64,000 bases of DNA, from contig CM074860.1 in the NCBI GenBank assembly GCA_037501455.1, positions 53,826,501-53,890,500 on the forward strand, read 5' to 3'. The stretch is from Lantana camara. Lineage: Eukaryota; Streptophyta; Magnoliopsida; Lamiales; Verbenaceae. Within the stretch, counting starts at the first letter, position 1, and each line of letters begins with the position of its first letter. The notes under the pieces were generated by a model. It was not told the DNA's origin. It did no database searches and saw nothing but the letters and a program-made list of their open reading frames with translations. Positions 45,704 to 56,400 of the stretch are shown piece by piece. The translations under genes were made by a program, and so were the position numbers.

Positions 45704-46895
45704 GGCTCAAAAACGCTGGAGCCATGTACCAACGCCTCGTGAACAGGATCTTCGAGCGTGAGATTGGAAAGTCTATGGAGGTTTATGTGGATGACATGAT
45801 CTTCAAAAGTGAGTGCCAACATTCGCACCTGGATGAACTCAGGCGAGCGTTTGATATTCTGCGCCACTATGGTATGAAACTAAACCCTTCCAAGTGTGCT
45901 TTCGGCGTTCGAGGGGGAAAGTTCTTGGGGTATGTGGTCAGTCAGAGAGGCATTGAGGCCAACCCAGAGAAAATCAAGGCAATCATAAACATTCCTTCCC
46001 CACGAAATGTCAGAGAGGTCCAAGTGCTAGTGGGCAAAATCATCTCCCTGAACAGGTTTATTTCCCGCTCAGCTGACAGGAATTTGCCCTTCTTCAAGAT
46101 CCTACGCAACGCTTGAATCTTCGCCTGGACCGAGGAATGTGAAAGGGAACTGCAGGATATGAAGCAGCATCTCAAGAGCGCACCCTTGCTAACGAAGCCG
46201 ATCCCAGGAGAAAATCGTTCGTCTACCTCTCCATTTCTACAGAGGACACCAGTGCAGTCCTCGTTGCAATCCGCTAGGGTAAACACTTGCCGGTGTATTA
46301 CCTGAGCAAAACTTTGCAGGGGCCAGAAAAGAGATACATGGAAATAGAAAAGTTCGGTTTCGCCCTCGTCAATGCCTCCAGAAGGTTGAGGCCTTATTTC
46401 CAAGCTCATTCCATCACTGTGCTTACGGATCAACCGCTCAGGCAATTACTCTCGAAACCGGACGTATCAGGCAGACTGATCAAATGGTCATTAGAACTCA
46501 ACCAATTTGATATCAACTTCGAGCCTAGAATAGCTATACAGGCTCAAGCTGTGGCGGATCTCTTGGTTGAGAGATTTGGTTTAGAGCCTACACCCTCGCC
46601 AGATGACGGTCTTTGGCTTTTACATAGAGATGGTTCCTCAACCTCCCGGGGGGGGGGGGGGAGCAGGGGTAACCCTCAGGGACCCTCGACGAATTGAAAT
46701 TGATTATGCGATCAAACTGGCCTTCCAAGTCAGCAACAATGAAGCTGAGTATGAAGCCCTCATCCAGGGACTCAGAATTGCCTTTCAGAACGGAGTCTCT
46801 CAGGGCACTGCTTACGTTGACTCCCAATTGATGGCTAGTCAGGTTGACGACACTTATAAGGCTCGAGAAACCACCATGGTGCAGTATCAAGAAAA
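45704..46895 (+). pseudogene. pol: Element I reverse transcriptase C-terminus and two RNase H domains
   Basis: Resumes with the RT block GAMYQRLVNRIF and the catalytic YVDD (45,784-45,795), then KCAFGVRGGKFLGYVVS. A TGA at about 46,116 and frameshifts near 46,200-46,280 break the first RNase H (YYLSKTL, YMEIEKFGFALV, LTDQPLRQLL, EPRIAIQAQAVADLLVE), which has lost the usual acidic pattern. A second, archaeal-type RNase H follows, as known for Tat elements: LHRDGSSTSRG, NNEAEYEALIQGL and YVDSQLMASQV keep Asp, Glu and Asp. A 13-G run at about 46,649-46,661 shifts the frame inside it. Element K interrupts after QYQEN at 46,895, so integrase lies outside the window. Confidence 0.9.
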
Positions 46896-47442
46896 TGTAG
46901 CACCCACACGTAGGGCCACATCCCCCGCACTAGAATCCAAACCCGAATACGAAATGGTAGTCCGTACCCGGATCCGAATCATAGCGAACGGGAGACCAAC
47001 ACACTCGCTGGGCTAGGCGGAGCTAAACCAAGACCACAGTATATGGAAGCAAATAATATAAACCCAACAAATAGTAGATACATCACATAAATATATATAG
47101 GTACCATCATATATATTTTCATATTGTATTTACATATAGGTACCAACATTTAATCCCTGTGCAAATGCCATCACGGCTCAAACAAAACATAAGTATTTGA
47201 ATATATAAACCATAACTATACATATACAAAATGATATAAAGTGCATGGAAGTAAATGCATCTAACAAAACCTAGACCGACAAGTGCAAAAGTAGACACAC
47301 TTCTCCTCCTAGCTCAAGTCCCCAAAAACCTGCAACTAAAAGAGTAAACGAGGGGTCAGTCAACTGACTGAGTGAGGGGGCTAACGCACACCCACACCCT
47401 ATATATATATATAAAGCAAAGCACATAACAAAAGGTGGATTT

Positions 47443-47528
47443 ATGAACCGGAATAGGTTTTACAAACTAAAGCTTTCAAATCAAACATATATACTTAGAA
47501 TCCTTTTTACAAACTCTATCCCGATTCA
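47443..47528. repeat. Long-range inverted repeat in minus LTR (K copy)
   Basis: ATGAACCGGAATAG (47,443-47,456) and CTATCCCGATTCAT (47,515-47,528) pair at 12 of 14 positions. G has CGGGGATAG...CTATCCCCG at 23,621 and 23,822, and F has GGGATAG...CTATCCC at 20,002 and 20,183. Confidence 0.6.
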
Positions 47529-48485
47529 TACTTCCCAAAACATAACATATCACATGCTCGGCGAGAACGAGCTTCCAACCTTTACTCCTCAGGACAAATC
47601 AAAACATAAATCATAACATAACCAACCACTACTCCAATAATGGAAGAGCCACCGGTCGCCCTATCCATCCATAACATATACAAACTCACGAGGGGTAGCT
47701 AACCCACAACGTGCCCCCCTGGTTTTCAAACCAAAGGCATCGAAATATCACACCCTCCCTAGCTCCCGGGGTCGCATGTGATATCTCAGATGGAGACTAC
47801 GCACAGGCTTTACCTCGATGGCCCAAAACCGTCCCGAGGGCTCCTTACCCATAGCTCCTTGGATCCACATTCACATACACATAACCTTTCATACCAAATC
47901 TTTTATGGCAAATCTCGCTAAACTTGAACAGAAAAGACTTTCCAAAACTTAGCTTACATACACTTATTTAATACTTTCCAAAAATCAAACTTGTTCACAA
48001 GATCATAAACATATTCTATTCAACACGCATTTATTTATATACATAATATATAATCACATGTGCGGCTCGAAATCATCACATAAGGCTTTAGGTATTTAAC
48101 AATACAAAATTCCTAAACCTCACCTTGTGTTTAACGAAAGAAAGAAGTGGAAGTGAACAAGCTATGCCTCGGGCTCGTCAACGGAAACCTCCTCTGGAAA
48201 GAAAACACCAAAAGCCCAAGACTTAGACTCTATATGAACCAAAGAAGACGCTCGGCAAAATACGTGATTCATGCTTGAATGCGAAATGTTATCAAATATG
48301 TCATATAAGTCACAAATTATAGCATATTACAACTATTTACAATTTATCAAGCAATTAAAATCAAGTTATAACATCTAACATGCAAAAGATTAACAATTAA
48401 AGGCATGAAAGTGCATAATTAAACAAGAGAGAAGCAGTAGCAGCTCCCCGGTCTCGGGAAAGATGGGAACGACCCTTTCACTGTA

Positions 48486-48723
48486 GGGAACGGTCGTTCC
48501 CAGGTTCGCTAAAAAGTTTTTGGAATGTGGGAACGGTCGTTCTGAACTTTAGTTCAAAACGGGAAGGGTCGTTCCCAACTACCCGATCTGCTCCCTGCAC
48601 GTCTGTAAGTTTTTACAAATTTTCGTCCTTGGGAACAGTCGTTCCCATCTCAGTTCAAATGTGGGAACGGTCGTTCCCAGTTTCGGAAAAAGGGGTACTG
48701 TTGACCCGCGAACGGCCCTTCCC
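48486..48723. repeat. Palindrome cluster of the K LTR
   Basis: GGGAACGGTCGTTCCC, perfect at 48,486-48,501 and 48,663-48,678; one- to three-base variants at 48,529-48,544, 48,561-48,576, 48,631-48,646 and 48,708-48,723, and a half-decayed copy at 48,465. Confidence 0.93.
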
Positions 48724-49559
48724 ACAACAAAGCTTCCGGCCTGGTTCGTAGAGCTGAAAAAGGGCAGACATTACATAACAGAGGAAGCTTTCGTTTTGGC
48801 CAAAAACCAACACCTAGTAGCTACAACAACTTACCAAAATGTGCAAATAATTCACATAAATCATGCTTGTCATATTGGCACTCATATATCTCAAAAAAAA
48901 CAAGAATTAAAGCCATTGACCCAAGAATGCAATGTCAAGCTTAAATGTATGAACACATTAAATGCTCAATTAATACATGCTCTCTTGCATTAAATACAAC
49001 ATAATCAACATGTACTACTTCAATATGCAACTAGAATTCAAATTAAATATATTCACCAAAGATCACTTATTCACAAAATCACCAAACCCTTACTATTCAT
49101 ATGTTGCTCAAAGAGAATCATCTAAAGCTTCACAATGAGAAATTAAACCATAGAAATAAAGAGCATGACGAGGGGGTTCCGAAACACACTCAAGTTCGAG
49201 GAAAGATGAAGAATTGAGGGAGATCTTGGCTTTTGAAGTGGGTTGATCAAACTTGGGGCTTGGCTTCTCTTGGCTTTGGAATGCTGCTATTGTTTCACGT
49301 AAAATGAAGGAAGGAAGAAATGGTTGAGCCTTTAAGGGCTGAACCGGTTCGGTTCACGGGTTCGGTTCAGCGTTTTCTTGTTCAAATCGTTTCAACCAAG
49401 GCAAAATTCAATTATTCAAATAATCCACGTATACAATTAGTTCAATTAGAATTCATACAATTCAAATAAAATTCATATGATTCATATACAATTAATGAAA
49501 ACGCAATTAATAATAAATCACATAATTTACCTGTACCGACTGTAAATCGGGGTGTCACA

Positions 49560-49595
49560 ACCTCCCCCCCTTCGGAGAACCTGGTCCCCAGGTTC
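49560..49595 (-). other. Polypurine tract and hairpin of element K
   Basis: Minus strand GAACCTGGGGACCAGGTTC (49,595-49,577) then TCCGAAGGGGGGGAGG and the LTR. The hairpin sequence is identical to that of G although the flanking DNA and reading frame differ. Confidence 0.8.
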
Positions 49596-50262
49596 ACTGC
49601 TTGACCTGAGAACAAATCCGGGTACAACTGTCTCATCTTCTCCTTAGTCTTCCAAGTAGATTCTTCGGATTTTTTATCTCTCCACAAAACTCGGACCAAG
49701 GGAATCTGCTTACTTCTCAACACTTGCATCTTCCGGTCTTGAATCTCAACCGGGTGCCTTATTACCGTTAAATCCGTCTCAAGCTATACCTCTACAATAG
49801 GGAGTATGGTTGCTTCTTCGGGATAATATTTCCTAAGTTGTGAAACATGAAATACATTATGTATCTCGGTCAGCTTTGGCAGTAGGTCCAACCTATACGC
49901 CACTTCTCAAATTCTCTCAAGGATTTCAAAAAGTCCAAGGTATCTCGGATTAAGCTTCCCACCTCGACCTATTCGAGAAAAGCCCTTTTTCGGAGATGCT
50001 TTCAAGAAAACCTTATCTCCCACTTCAAACTCAAGGGGCCGTCTCCTCTTATCTACATAGCTCTTCTGAAGGTCCTGAGATGCCTTCATTCTCTATTGAA
50101 TAAACTTAACCTTGGCAGTGGTTTTATCTAATTTCTCCCGAGGTGTTGCTCTCTCGAGCATGTTCTCTTCAGTCCACCACCAATCCTCCATATCCCAAAA
50201 GAGAGGCGATCTACACTTCCTTCCATAAAGTGCCTCATAGGGACCCATACCAATAGAGGTCT
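49577..50262 (-). pseudogene. Element K integrase C-terminal domain and chromodomain
   Basis: Continues the integrase frame after one stop at about 50,262. SYVDKRRRPLEFEVGDKVFLK and KLNPRYLGLFEILERI are the C-terminal GPY/F-type domain. Then VFHVSQLRKYYPEE and, after two further stops, IPLVRVLWRDKKSEESTW and MRQLYPDLF, the chromodomain-like tail of chromoviruses that guides integration to marked chromatin. The frame ends in the hairpin beside the polypurine tract. Confidence 0.88.
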
Positions 50263-51277
50263 GCTAACTGTTATTATAGGCAAACTTGACCAGAGCTAAA
50301 TGCTTGTCCCACTTTTCCTTGAAATCCAAAGCACATGCTCTTAACAAATCCTCCAAATACTTGATCAATCTCTCTAACTGTCCATCCGTCTGAGGATGAA
50401 AAGCGGTGCTAAAATTAAGCCTTGTACCCAATCTTTTCTGAAGATCTTGCCAGAACTTGGCTCTAAACCGAGGATCACAATCTGAAACAATACTAGCAGG
50501 CTCATTTACCTTGAGAAGTCTCACAATCTCATCACAATACAATTCTGCTAGTTTAGGGGTCTTGTTGGACATCTTCACCTTGAGAAAATGAGCGGACTTG
50601 GTCAAATGGTCGACTATCACCCAAATTCCATCATAACCTCCTCTTGATCTCCGCAAGCCAGACACAAAGTCCATAGCAACTTGCTCCCACTTCCATTCGG
50701 GAATCAGAAATGGTTGGAGGGTTCCTCCCGATTTCTGGTGTTCTGCCTTCACCACTTGACACTTGAGATATCGCTTCACGAAGTTCACGACATCCCTCTT
50801 CATGCCATTCCACCAGAAAAGTTCCTTTAAATCTCGGTACATCTTAGTACCACCGGGGTGAATGGAATATCCAGAATGGTGTCCTTCCTCAAGTATTAAC
50901 CTCTTGAGGTCTTCCGGGACACAAACCCTTGTCTTGAATCTGAACAAACCGGAATCATCAAACCCAAACATTATCTCGGGATCCACTCTACATCGAACTA
51001 CCAATTTCTGAATCTCTGCATCTGTAGCCTGAGCATCAATCAACCTTTGTTTCAAATCCGGCTGAATTGTGATACTAGCTAACCGAGGTACTGAAACCAC
51101 AACTGTCGAACCCCACCCTGAAAACTCTGCACTCAAACCTGAAACACTTGCTTTCCTGCTCAAAGCATCAGCTACTACATTAGCCTTGCCCGGATGGTAC
51201 TGAATCGTGCAGTCATAATCCTCTAAGAATTCCATCCAACGCCTCTATCTATTATTTAGTTCCTTCTGAGTAAAGCG
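50263..51277 (-). pseudogene. pol: Element K RNase H end and integrase core
   Basis: Integrase inserts the DNA copy into the genome. From 51,277: FTQKELNN, a stop (TAG), RRWMEFLEDY and the RNase H end YHPGKANVVADALSRK. In the 323-codon open segment the integrase zinc region has His119 and His126 and one Cys (159), but the first cysteine of the CX2C pair is Tyr156, so zinc binding is probably impaired. The catalytic triad is present: Asp189, Asp252 and Glu288, with 35 residues between the last two. The open frame ends at NNS. J cut it in the RNase H region. Confidence 0.92.
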
Positions 51278-53512
51278 TGTTGGGAATAGTGCCCTAGAAA
51301 GCCGATTGTATATCCGCTTTATACTTTTCCTTATTGTAATCACAGACAATCTTTGAATAAAATAACGAATTGAGGCAGCACTTCTTTATATGCACTTGTT
51401 TGGTATGCGTTTACTTTAGTTGTGCATGTATGAGAACTCCCCTAATCCTGATGACTTTAGGACTCTACCATTTAGGTGAAATGGTTCATGAAACGAGCCC
51501 TATATCACATAAGTTATGATTAGTAAAATACTCCAAGCCGATGAGTCCAACAGACATTGGGAGTGTCAACCGGACTCCTCTAAGGCTTACTTGTGGGATC
51601 ATGCCCTTAAGAAGGACCACCTTGTTTCATGGAGGAGCAAAGTGTATAGTTGGTACGTGCGTGATACATGAGGGTGCTTACTTCAATAAGTAAGTTCACT
51701 GAGGTGCCCCGTGTGAGAAGATTCCTAAATGGGAAAGGAAGTTTCTATTTTAGGAAATGGAAACTTCCAGATTAGGAAATATCTCACGAGTCATTGATGT
51801 AATTAATTGATCCTTAGATTTGAGGTTCCATGTCAGTTTATGAGTTAACTCTGTTGTCTTAGGTATAAGCTTTAAAGGGTGTCGCCTTAGACAACTGATT
51901 CAAGGCTTATGCTGGGGCTGCACAAGTGATTCATGAAAGTGAATGAGAATCAAGAAAGGACCTACACTTGGATTTGCAATGTGATCTCTTATTGTGTAAG
52001 TCATTCATATGCCATATGGAGTCCTTGGCCAAGGCAGTAGATCAAGACATCAAGAAAAGGGTTTCTTGGATTGAGATCAAATGGATATGAAATGCACTTA
52101 GCTTTAAGACCAGATTATTAGGGTTCTGACTATTCCCTTACCATAGATCTTGGTTGAGAGATAGTAAGTAGGAGGATTGTATCTCACATGAATCAATGAC
52201 TTAAAGGTTCTGTCGAATCGAGATATTCTTATTGAGCTAGGGGCTAAACACCTATTGCTAGACTGTGGTCGTTTGATCAGTGGACTAATTAATTAATTAG
52301 AGAATTAATTAATTAGGGTCACTGCTAATTGAATTAAGAACCTAGAGGGTCACACACAACAACCCGGTCACGTGAGTAAAGGCTTGAATCGATTAAACGA
52401 GTTGATCGAACCATTAAGCGAATGGTAGGACCCACACGTATGAATCACACCTGTGGAAGGCGTGAATGACACGTGTCCCATGTGTATAAATATTAGATAA
52501 TTAATATGTTAATTATTTAATGGACTTTGATTTAATTTTGAATTAATATTAAAGTTCTAATTTGGAGAAATAAAGTCTAATAAATAATGAATTATGAATT
52601 AATTATTTTATTAGTCTTCAAGTTATTTATTGTAAAATAAATAAAGTAAAATTAATAATCTAAAAGAGTTAGATTGGAATCTTGCTTTCCAAGTTGATCA
52701 ATAGGAAGACTTTTGGTCAAAGTAAGAGACTTAGTCTCCAAGCAAGAAATCCCTTTCCAAAGGAGTTTGGAATTCTTTGTCCAATAAGGAATAGGGTTCA
52801 AACCCTAACCCTATATAGGTGAGGGGTTCGAACCCCATAGAGGATGATACAAAATTTCTCCTTCTCAATAATTATACACTAACCCCTTAGAGCCTAAAGA
52901 CCGAATATAGAACTAGCATCCTCCCTATCCGGATCGTGGTTGCGGTTGGTGGACTATTTCTCTAGAGGGCTTCTATCGTGCAGTCTTGAAAGATTCGAAG
53001 GAACTTTTGGGGATCAAGCAAAAATGACCACAAAGGATGATGAAACGATTCTGAACACAACAGAATATGAGTGAAAAAATCAAACCAAAGAAGATGGCGA
53101 AAACCGTTCGTCCATATCCTGAAGGATTAATATTTTCACGAGGGTTTTATGGCTGGCAGATTTCTACTTTCACCAAACTGGGTTTTCTAAGGGAGTTTCA
53201 ATCATGCCTTTCTCGTTTCGTGTTTCTTTCTTTATGTTATATTGTTAAGAACTTTCCCTAACATGATTTAGATCTAGGTTGGTGTGGATTGTTGTCCCTA
53301 CAATGGATTCTAAAGTAGAAAGAGACTTTCGAGGGATGGGTTGCCATTACCGCATGAAGCGTGTTTGAGAGCGGCTCAAAACGTGTCAAGAAAGCTATTA
53401 CCCAAGTGAGTTTCTTGATCTCTACGAATTTGGATTCATGATTGCGAGTTTTGATCCTTTTGTTGGAAAAATTTTTAAATTTTCGTTGCTTTCTGATTCC
53501 GTTTTTCCAACA
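51278..53512 (+). mobile_element. 5' LTR of copia element J (2,235 bp)
   Basis: Starts TGTTGGGAATAG, ends TTTTTCCAACA. The first 667 bases align to 58,974-59,640 with about 22 substitutions and one indel counted by eye. No coding content; a short frame at 53,067-53,261 is chance. Confidence 0.9.
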
Positions 53513-53528
53513 AGTGATAACAGAGCCA
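53513..53528 (+). other. Primer binding site region of element J
   Basis: AGTGATAACAGAGCC directly after the LTR, a decayed form of the TGGTATCAGAGCC initiator-Met site used by Angela-type elements. Confidence 0.6.
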
Positions 53529-53769
53529 CCTCATTAATCGTGTTTCTGATTCGTCTCAATTATTCTGAATTTGGTAGAAATTCTTAGGCTTGATGCGATT
53601 GAGTATTTGTAACTGTTTTAGAAAGCCTGAATTACGAAACTGTATTTTTCCTGAAAGTTTCTGAAAGCTGTTTTGAAAATTTTGTTTTTGAAAACTGTTT
53701 TAGATTTGAAACTGTATAAACTGGTTTTGGATTTCTTGGATTAGTTTTGCTTTTGAACGAAAACACGAA

Positions 53770-54100
53770 ACGAAAAGCTTGGATTACGAACACGCGAAAC
53801 CCCGCACACGAAGGCGTCGCGCGCGCGCTTCGTGCGCCACCGTCCCTTGCGAGGCGCGCGCATGGGCGTCCCTCCCAACACCTCCCGTACACCGTACAGA
53901 AGCCTTTCGGGCGTGCCTAGGCTGAGCGAGAATCCCGCAAGGCGTGCGGGATCGCTCGCCCAGGCCGCCCGCAACAGCCGAGAGGGGCGTGCGCGCGCAA
54001 CGCGCGTACTCGCGCCGCCTTGGCCATGCTCTGTACATGCGCGCAGCCCTTTCGCGTACGGGCCCCGTTTTTCCCCCTCGTAATCCGTTTTCGTGTCTCG
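53770..54100 (+). other. CpG-dense island with a strong hairpin in the J leader
   Basis: About 330 bases of GC-rich, CpG-dense DNA inside an AT-rich element. At 53,924-53,957 a hairpin forms from ATCCCGCA (53,932-53,939) and TGCGGGAT (53,945-53,952) with outer GAGCG/CGCTC. Six-frame translation is open on both strands here simply because stop codons are AT-rich; no homologous protein is recognised. Confidence 0.6.
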
Positions 54101-55201
54101 TGCAATCCAGTCCCAATTTTATTTTTTTATTAAAACTTGTTTTTAATGAAATTAATTTATTTTGAATAAAAATTAAAATTGGGATTTTTGAGAAATAGAA
54201 ACAGTTTATAATTTTGGGAAACTACATCTTTGATAAGATTATTAATTTTCAGAAATTAATTGGAATTTTATTAGTTTTAGTAATTTGGGATTTATTGAAA
54301 ACTTTTATGAACAAGACTCGCATCAAGTCGTGTTTTAAGTCATTAGGACTTCGAACGGGAATTTTAATTTATTAGCTAAATATAAATTCTCGTAAGAAGC
54401 ATGTTAGGTGATCATGGGTTTAGACTTATGTATGGTTTTAATTTATGCACATGGATGGTTTCAATTGGGGTTGGAGCCCTATAGTTGCGTTTTTCAATTG
54501 AGGTTGGAGCCTCACTTATGTGTGTACTGTTATGTGATTTATTATGTGGCTTTCCATATTACTGTTTTTGAGGCCGGGGTATGCCCCGTGTATTTTTCTA
54601 AGGCCAATATGAAGGCTGAGCCTTATTACTTTTCAGTACTTTTTCATTTTTTGAGAGTAGAATAGGTGGTGAGGTTTTATTTTCATTTTGGAGACAATGC
54701 ACCCATGGAGTAAGATGGACCACATTCAAGTAACAAGGAGGCCATAAGTGAAGACCCCTCAAAATTTTAGGGAGGGGAATCTCAATTGAAAATGTAATAG
54801 AGATAGGGCTCGTATTTTGTTACCGCTTTCCCTTATGTGATTTAAACTGTTTATGTGGCATGTATCTTAGAACTTGTGATTGTGGAGTGGCTCCCACATA
54901 TCACGCATAAGATAGGTAGAACCCATGATCATTACATGTTAGTATCATGCTAGGACATGTTATCTGCTAAGTGCTTGTGTGAAATGCATTTAAGTTGTAC
55001 TTGCATTAATCAAGACTAATTAAAATTGAATAACATATATGTTGGTGAGGTCGAACCGGACCACTCTCCAGTTAATTCGAAAATTCCCATCAAATATTAA
55101 GCTAATTTCGAACAATAGGTGTTTAATTCGAGATGCAAATTTTGATTAAATTCCTAGCATTCCATTAATAGGTTTTAAGTTTAGTAAGTGAAGCTAGTTA
55201 T
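54101..55201 (+). other. Long AT-rich leader of element J
   Basis: No frame resembling gag. A short duplicated TCAATTG-GGTTGGAGCC unit occurs at about 54,457-54,512. Angela-type elements normally reach gag soon after the primer site, so the leader (to about 55,950) is unusually long. Confidence 0.6.
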
Positions 55202-55521
55202 TGTCCGCGAGTCGTGGGATAGCTAGTGGAGCTTATTAGTTCTTAGTTACCTAATTGATCATTTTAAATGATCAATATTTCATGGTCAATTTTGGCAAGG
55301 GCGATGTCCGCGAGTCGTGGGTCGTTCGAACTAAGTTTTGATCATAATCTTATGATTGATGGGTCTAGCTTAAAGCCTAAGTAAATATGGATGTCGCACG
55401 AGTCGTGGGTCCATATTGAAAGATAGGTGATGCAGAAACAATTACTAAGAGTTCTAAAGGTGTTAGAATTCGTAAGTTGTACCTACCTAGGGTTTTACTT
55501 AGAATGTCCGCGAGTCGTGGG
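55202..55521 (+). repeat. Four spaced copies of TGTCCGCGAGTCGTGGG
   Basis: At 55,202-55,218, 55,305-55,321, 55,392-55,409 (variant with CGCACGAG) and 55,505-55,521; starts are 103, 87 and 113 bases apart. The DNA between copies is not obviously repeated. Confidence 0.9.
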
Positions 55522-55949
55522 TTCGAGATAAAATGCCTAGGATCTTAGTACCCATTGGGAAACGTGTTCCTCTTAGATCTTTGAGAATTATAGATCTTTG
55601 AAAAACAGCGGGAGCTACATTAGATTAAAGACCTTATCTTTTGTATATCGTTATAATTCAGCATGCTCACATTTTCTCTGCTTAGCATCTAGGTTGTAGT
55701 TCTGTGATTCTCTACAATATGAAATGCAAGCCCATTCGTATCCATCCTTAAGTCAAAAGAGTTGACTAAGTCCTATCTAACTCTAATTGGCTTTGGACCC
55801 TAAAATTCGTTTTAGATTCCGAATAGAGAAAGGTGTTCTCTAAAGGGCGAAATTTTCAATTGTGAAAATTTGACCCGGGTCAAAAGAGAAGCAATCTGAG
55901 GTGAATGGATTTCTCCAAACCACTTAAGAGCAATTGAACCACCTCATAA

Positions 55950-56400
55950 AAATGTTACAAGGTATAACATTATGGAATTATTCAATATTCCAAATGAGGA
56001 AACAAGTGCACACGAACAAGGTCTAAAGATCTTATTTGAAGATCTTGTGGTCTCATTAACCAAGAAAAGAGTTCTCAATGCACTGATTGCTTACATTGCT
56101 TCCACCATCATTCAAACCCTTTATGCTCAACTAGAATGATGTTAATGTAGCATAGTTAATCATTTAGTTGATAATGGTTGAGAGCATCCTTAAGAAGGAA
56201 CAAAAGGTTGTGATGGTTAATTCTTCTTCTAAACTCACTAAGTTAAAGACTTGAAGGCCTAAAGAAGAAGAAACCCTTAAGAGCCCAATGGAGGGGCATG
56301 TAAAGGGTACGCCCAAAAGACACTAGAGATCAAATTGGACGTTTGCTTCTATGGTAGCAAATAAGGACTTTGAAAGGGAACTGCAAAGAGTATGAGTACT
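55950..56400 (+). pseudogene. Probable gag remnant of element J
   Basis: A short stretch near 56,170 reads ESILKKEQKVVMVNSSSK in one frame, which fits the gag linker of Angela-type elements (KKE..VLMV). It is surrounded by stops. No zinc knuckle remains recognisable. Confidence 0.4.

Larger units (their letters stand above)
46896..49559 (-). mobile_element. 3' LTR of element K (2,664 bp)
   Basis: Minus-strand start TGTGACACCCCG at 49,559 next to the polypurine tract, end GGGTGCTACA at 46,896. It contains a seven-copy palindrome cluster and an inverted repeat at 47,443-47,456 / 47,515-47,528. An acceptor-like TTTTCTTTCCAG lies at about 48,196-48,207 (minus). No coding content is seen. Confidence 0.9.
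46896..51277 (-). mobile_element. Element K: minus-strand chromovirus (Tekay-like), 3' half
   Basis: The 3' LTR (46,896-49,559), polypurine tract and hairpin, and integrase with chromodomain-like tail and the end of RNase H are all read on the minus strand. Copia element J cuts it at 51,277; the rest (RT, gag, 5' LTR) is outside the window. It sits in the second RNase H of element I; the left target duplication would be GAAAA (46,891-46,895). It is broken by a few single stops only. Confidence 0.9.

Noticed and set aside
46896..49559. 46,896-49,559 as another solo LTR
   Set aside because: The 5-base flanks (GAAAA and ACCTC) differ, and a polypurine tract with integrase frame follows directly, so it is the 3' LTR of element K.
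53632..54165. Several overlapping open frames on both strands in the GC-rich stretch
   Set aside because: Stops are rare because the DNA is GC-rich; both strands are open at once and the products are Arg/Ala-rich without any family resemblance.
54408..54665. 85-codon plus frame in the J leader as a novel protein
   Set aside because: It overlaps a short duplicated TCAATTG-GGTTGGAGCC unit, has no recognised similarity, and the element is decayed throughout.
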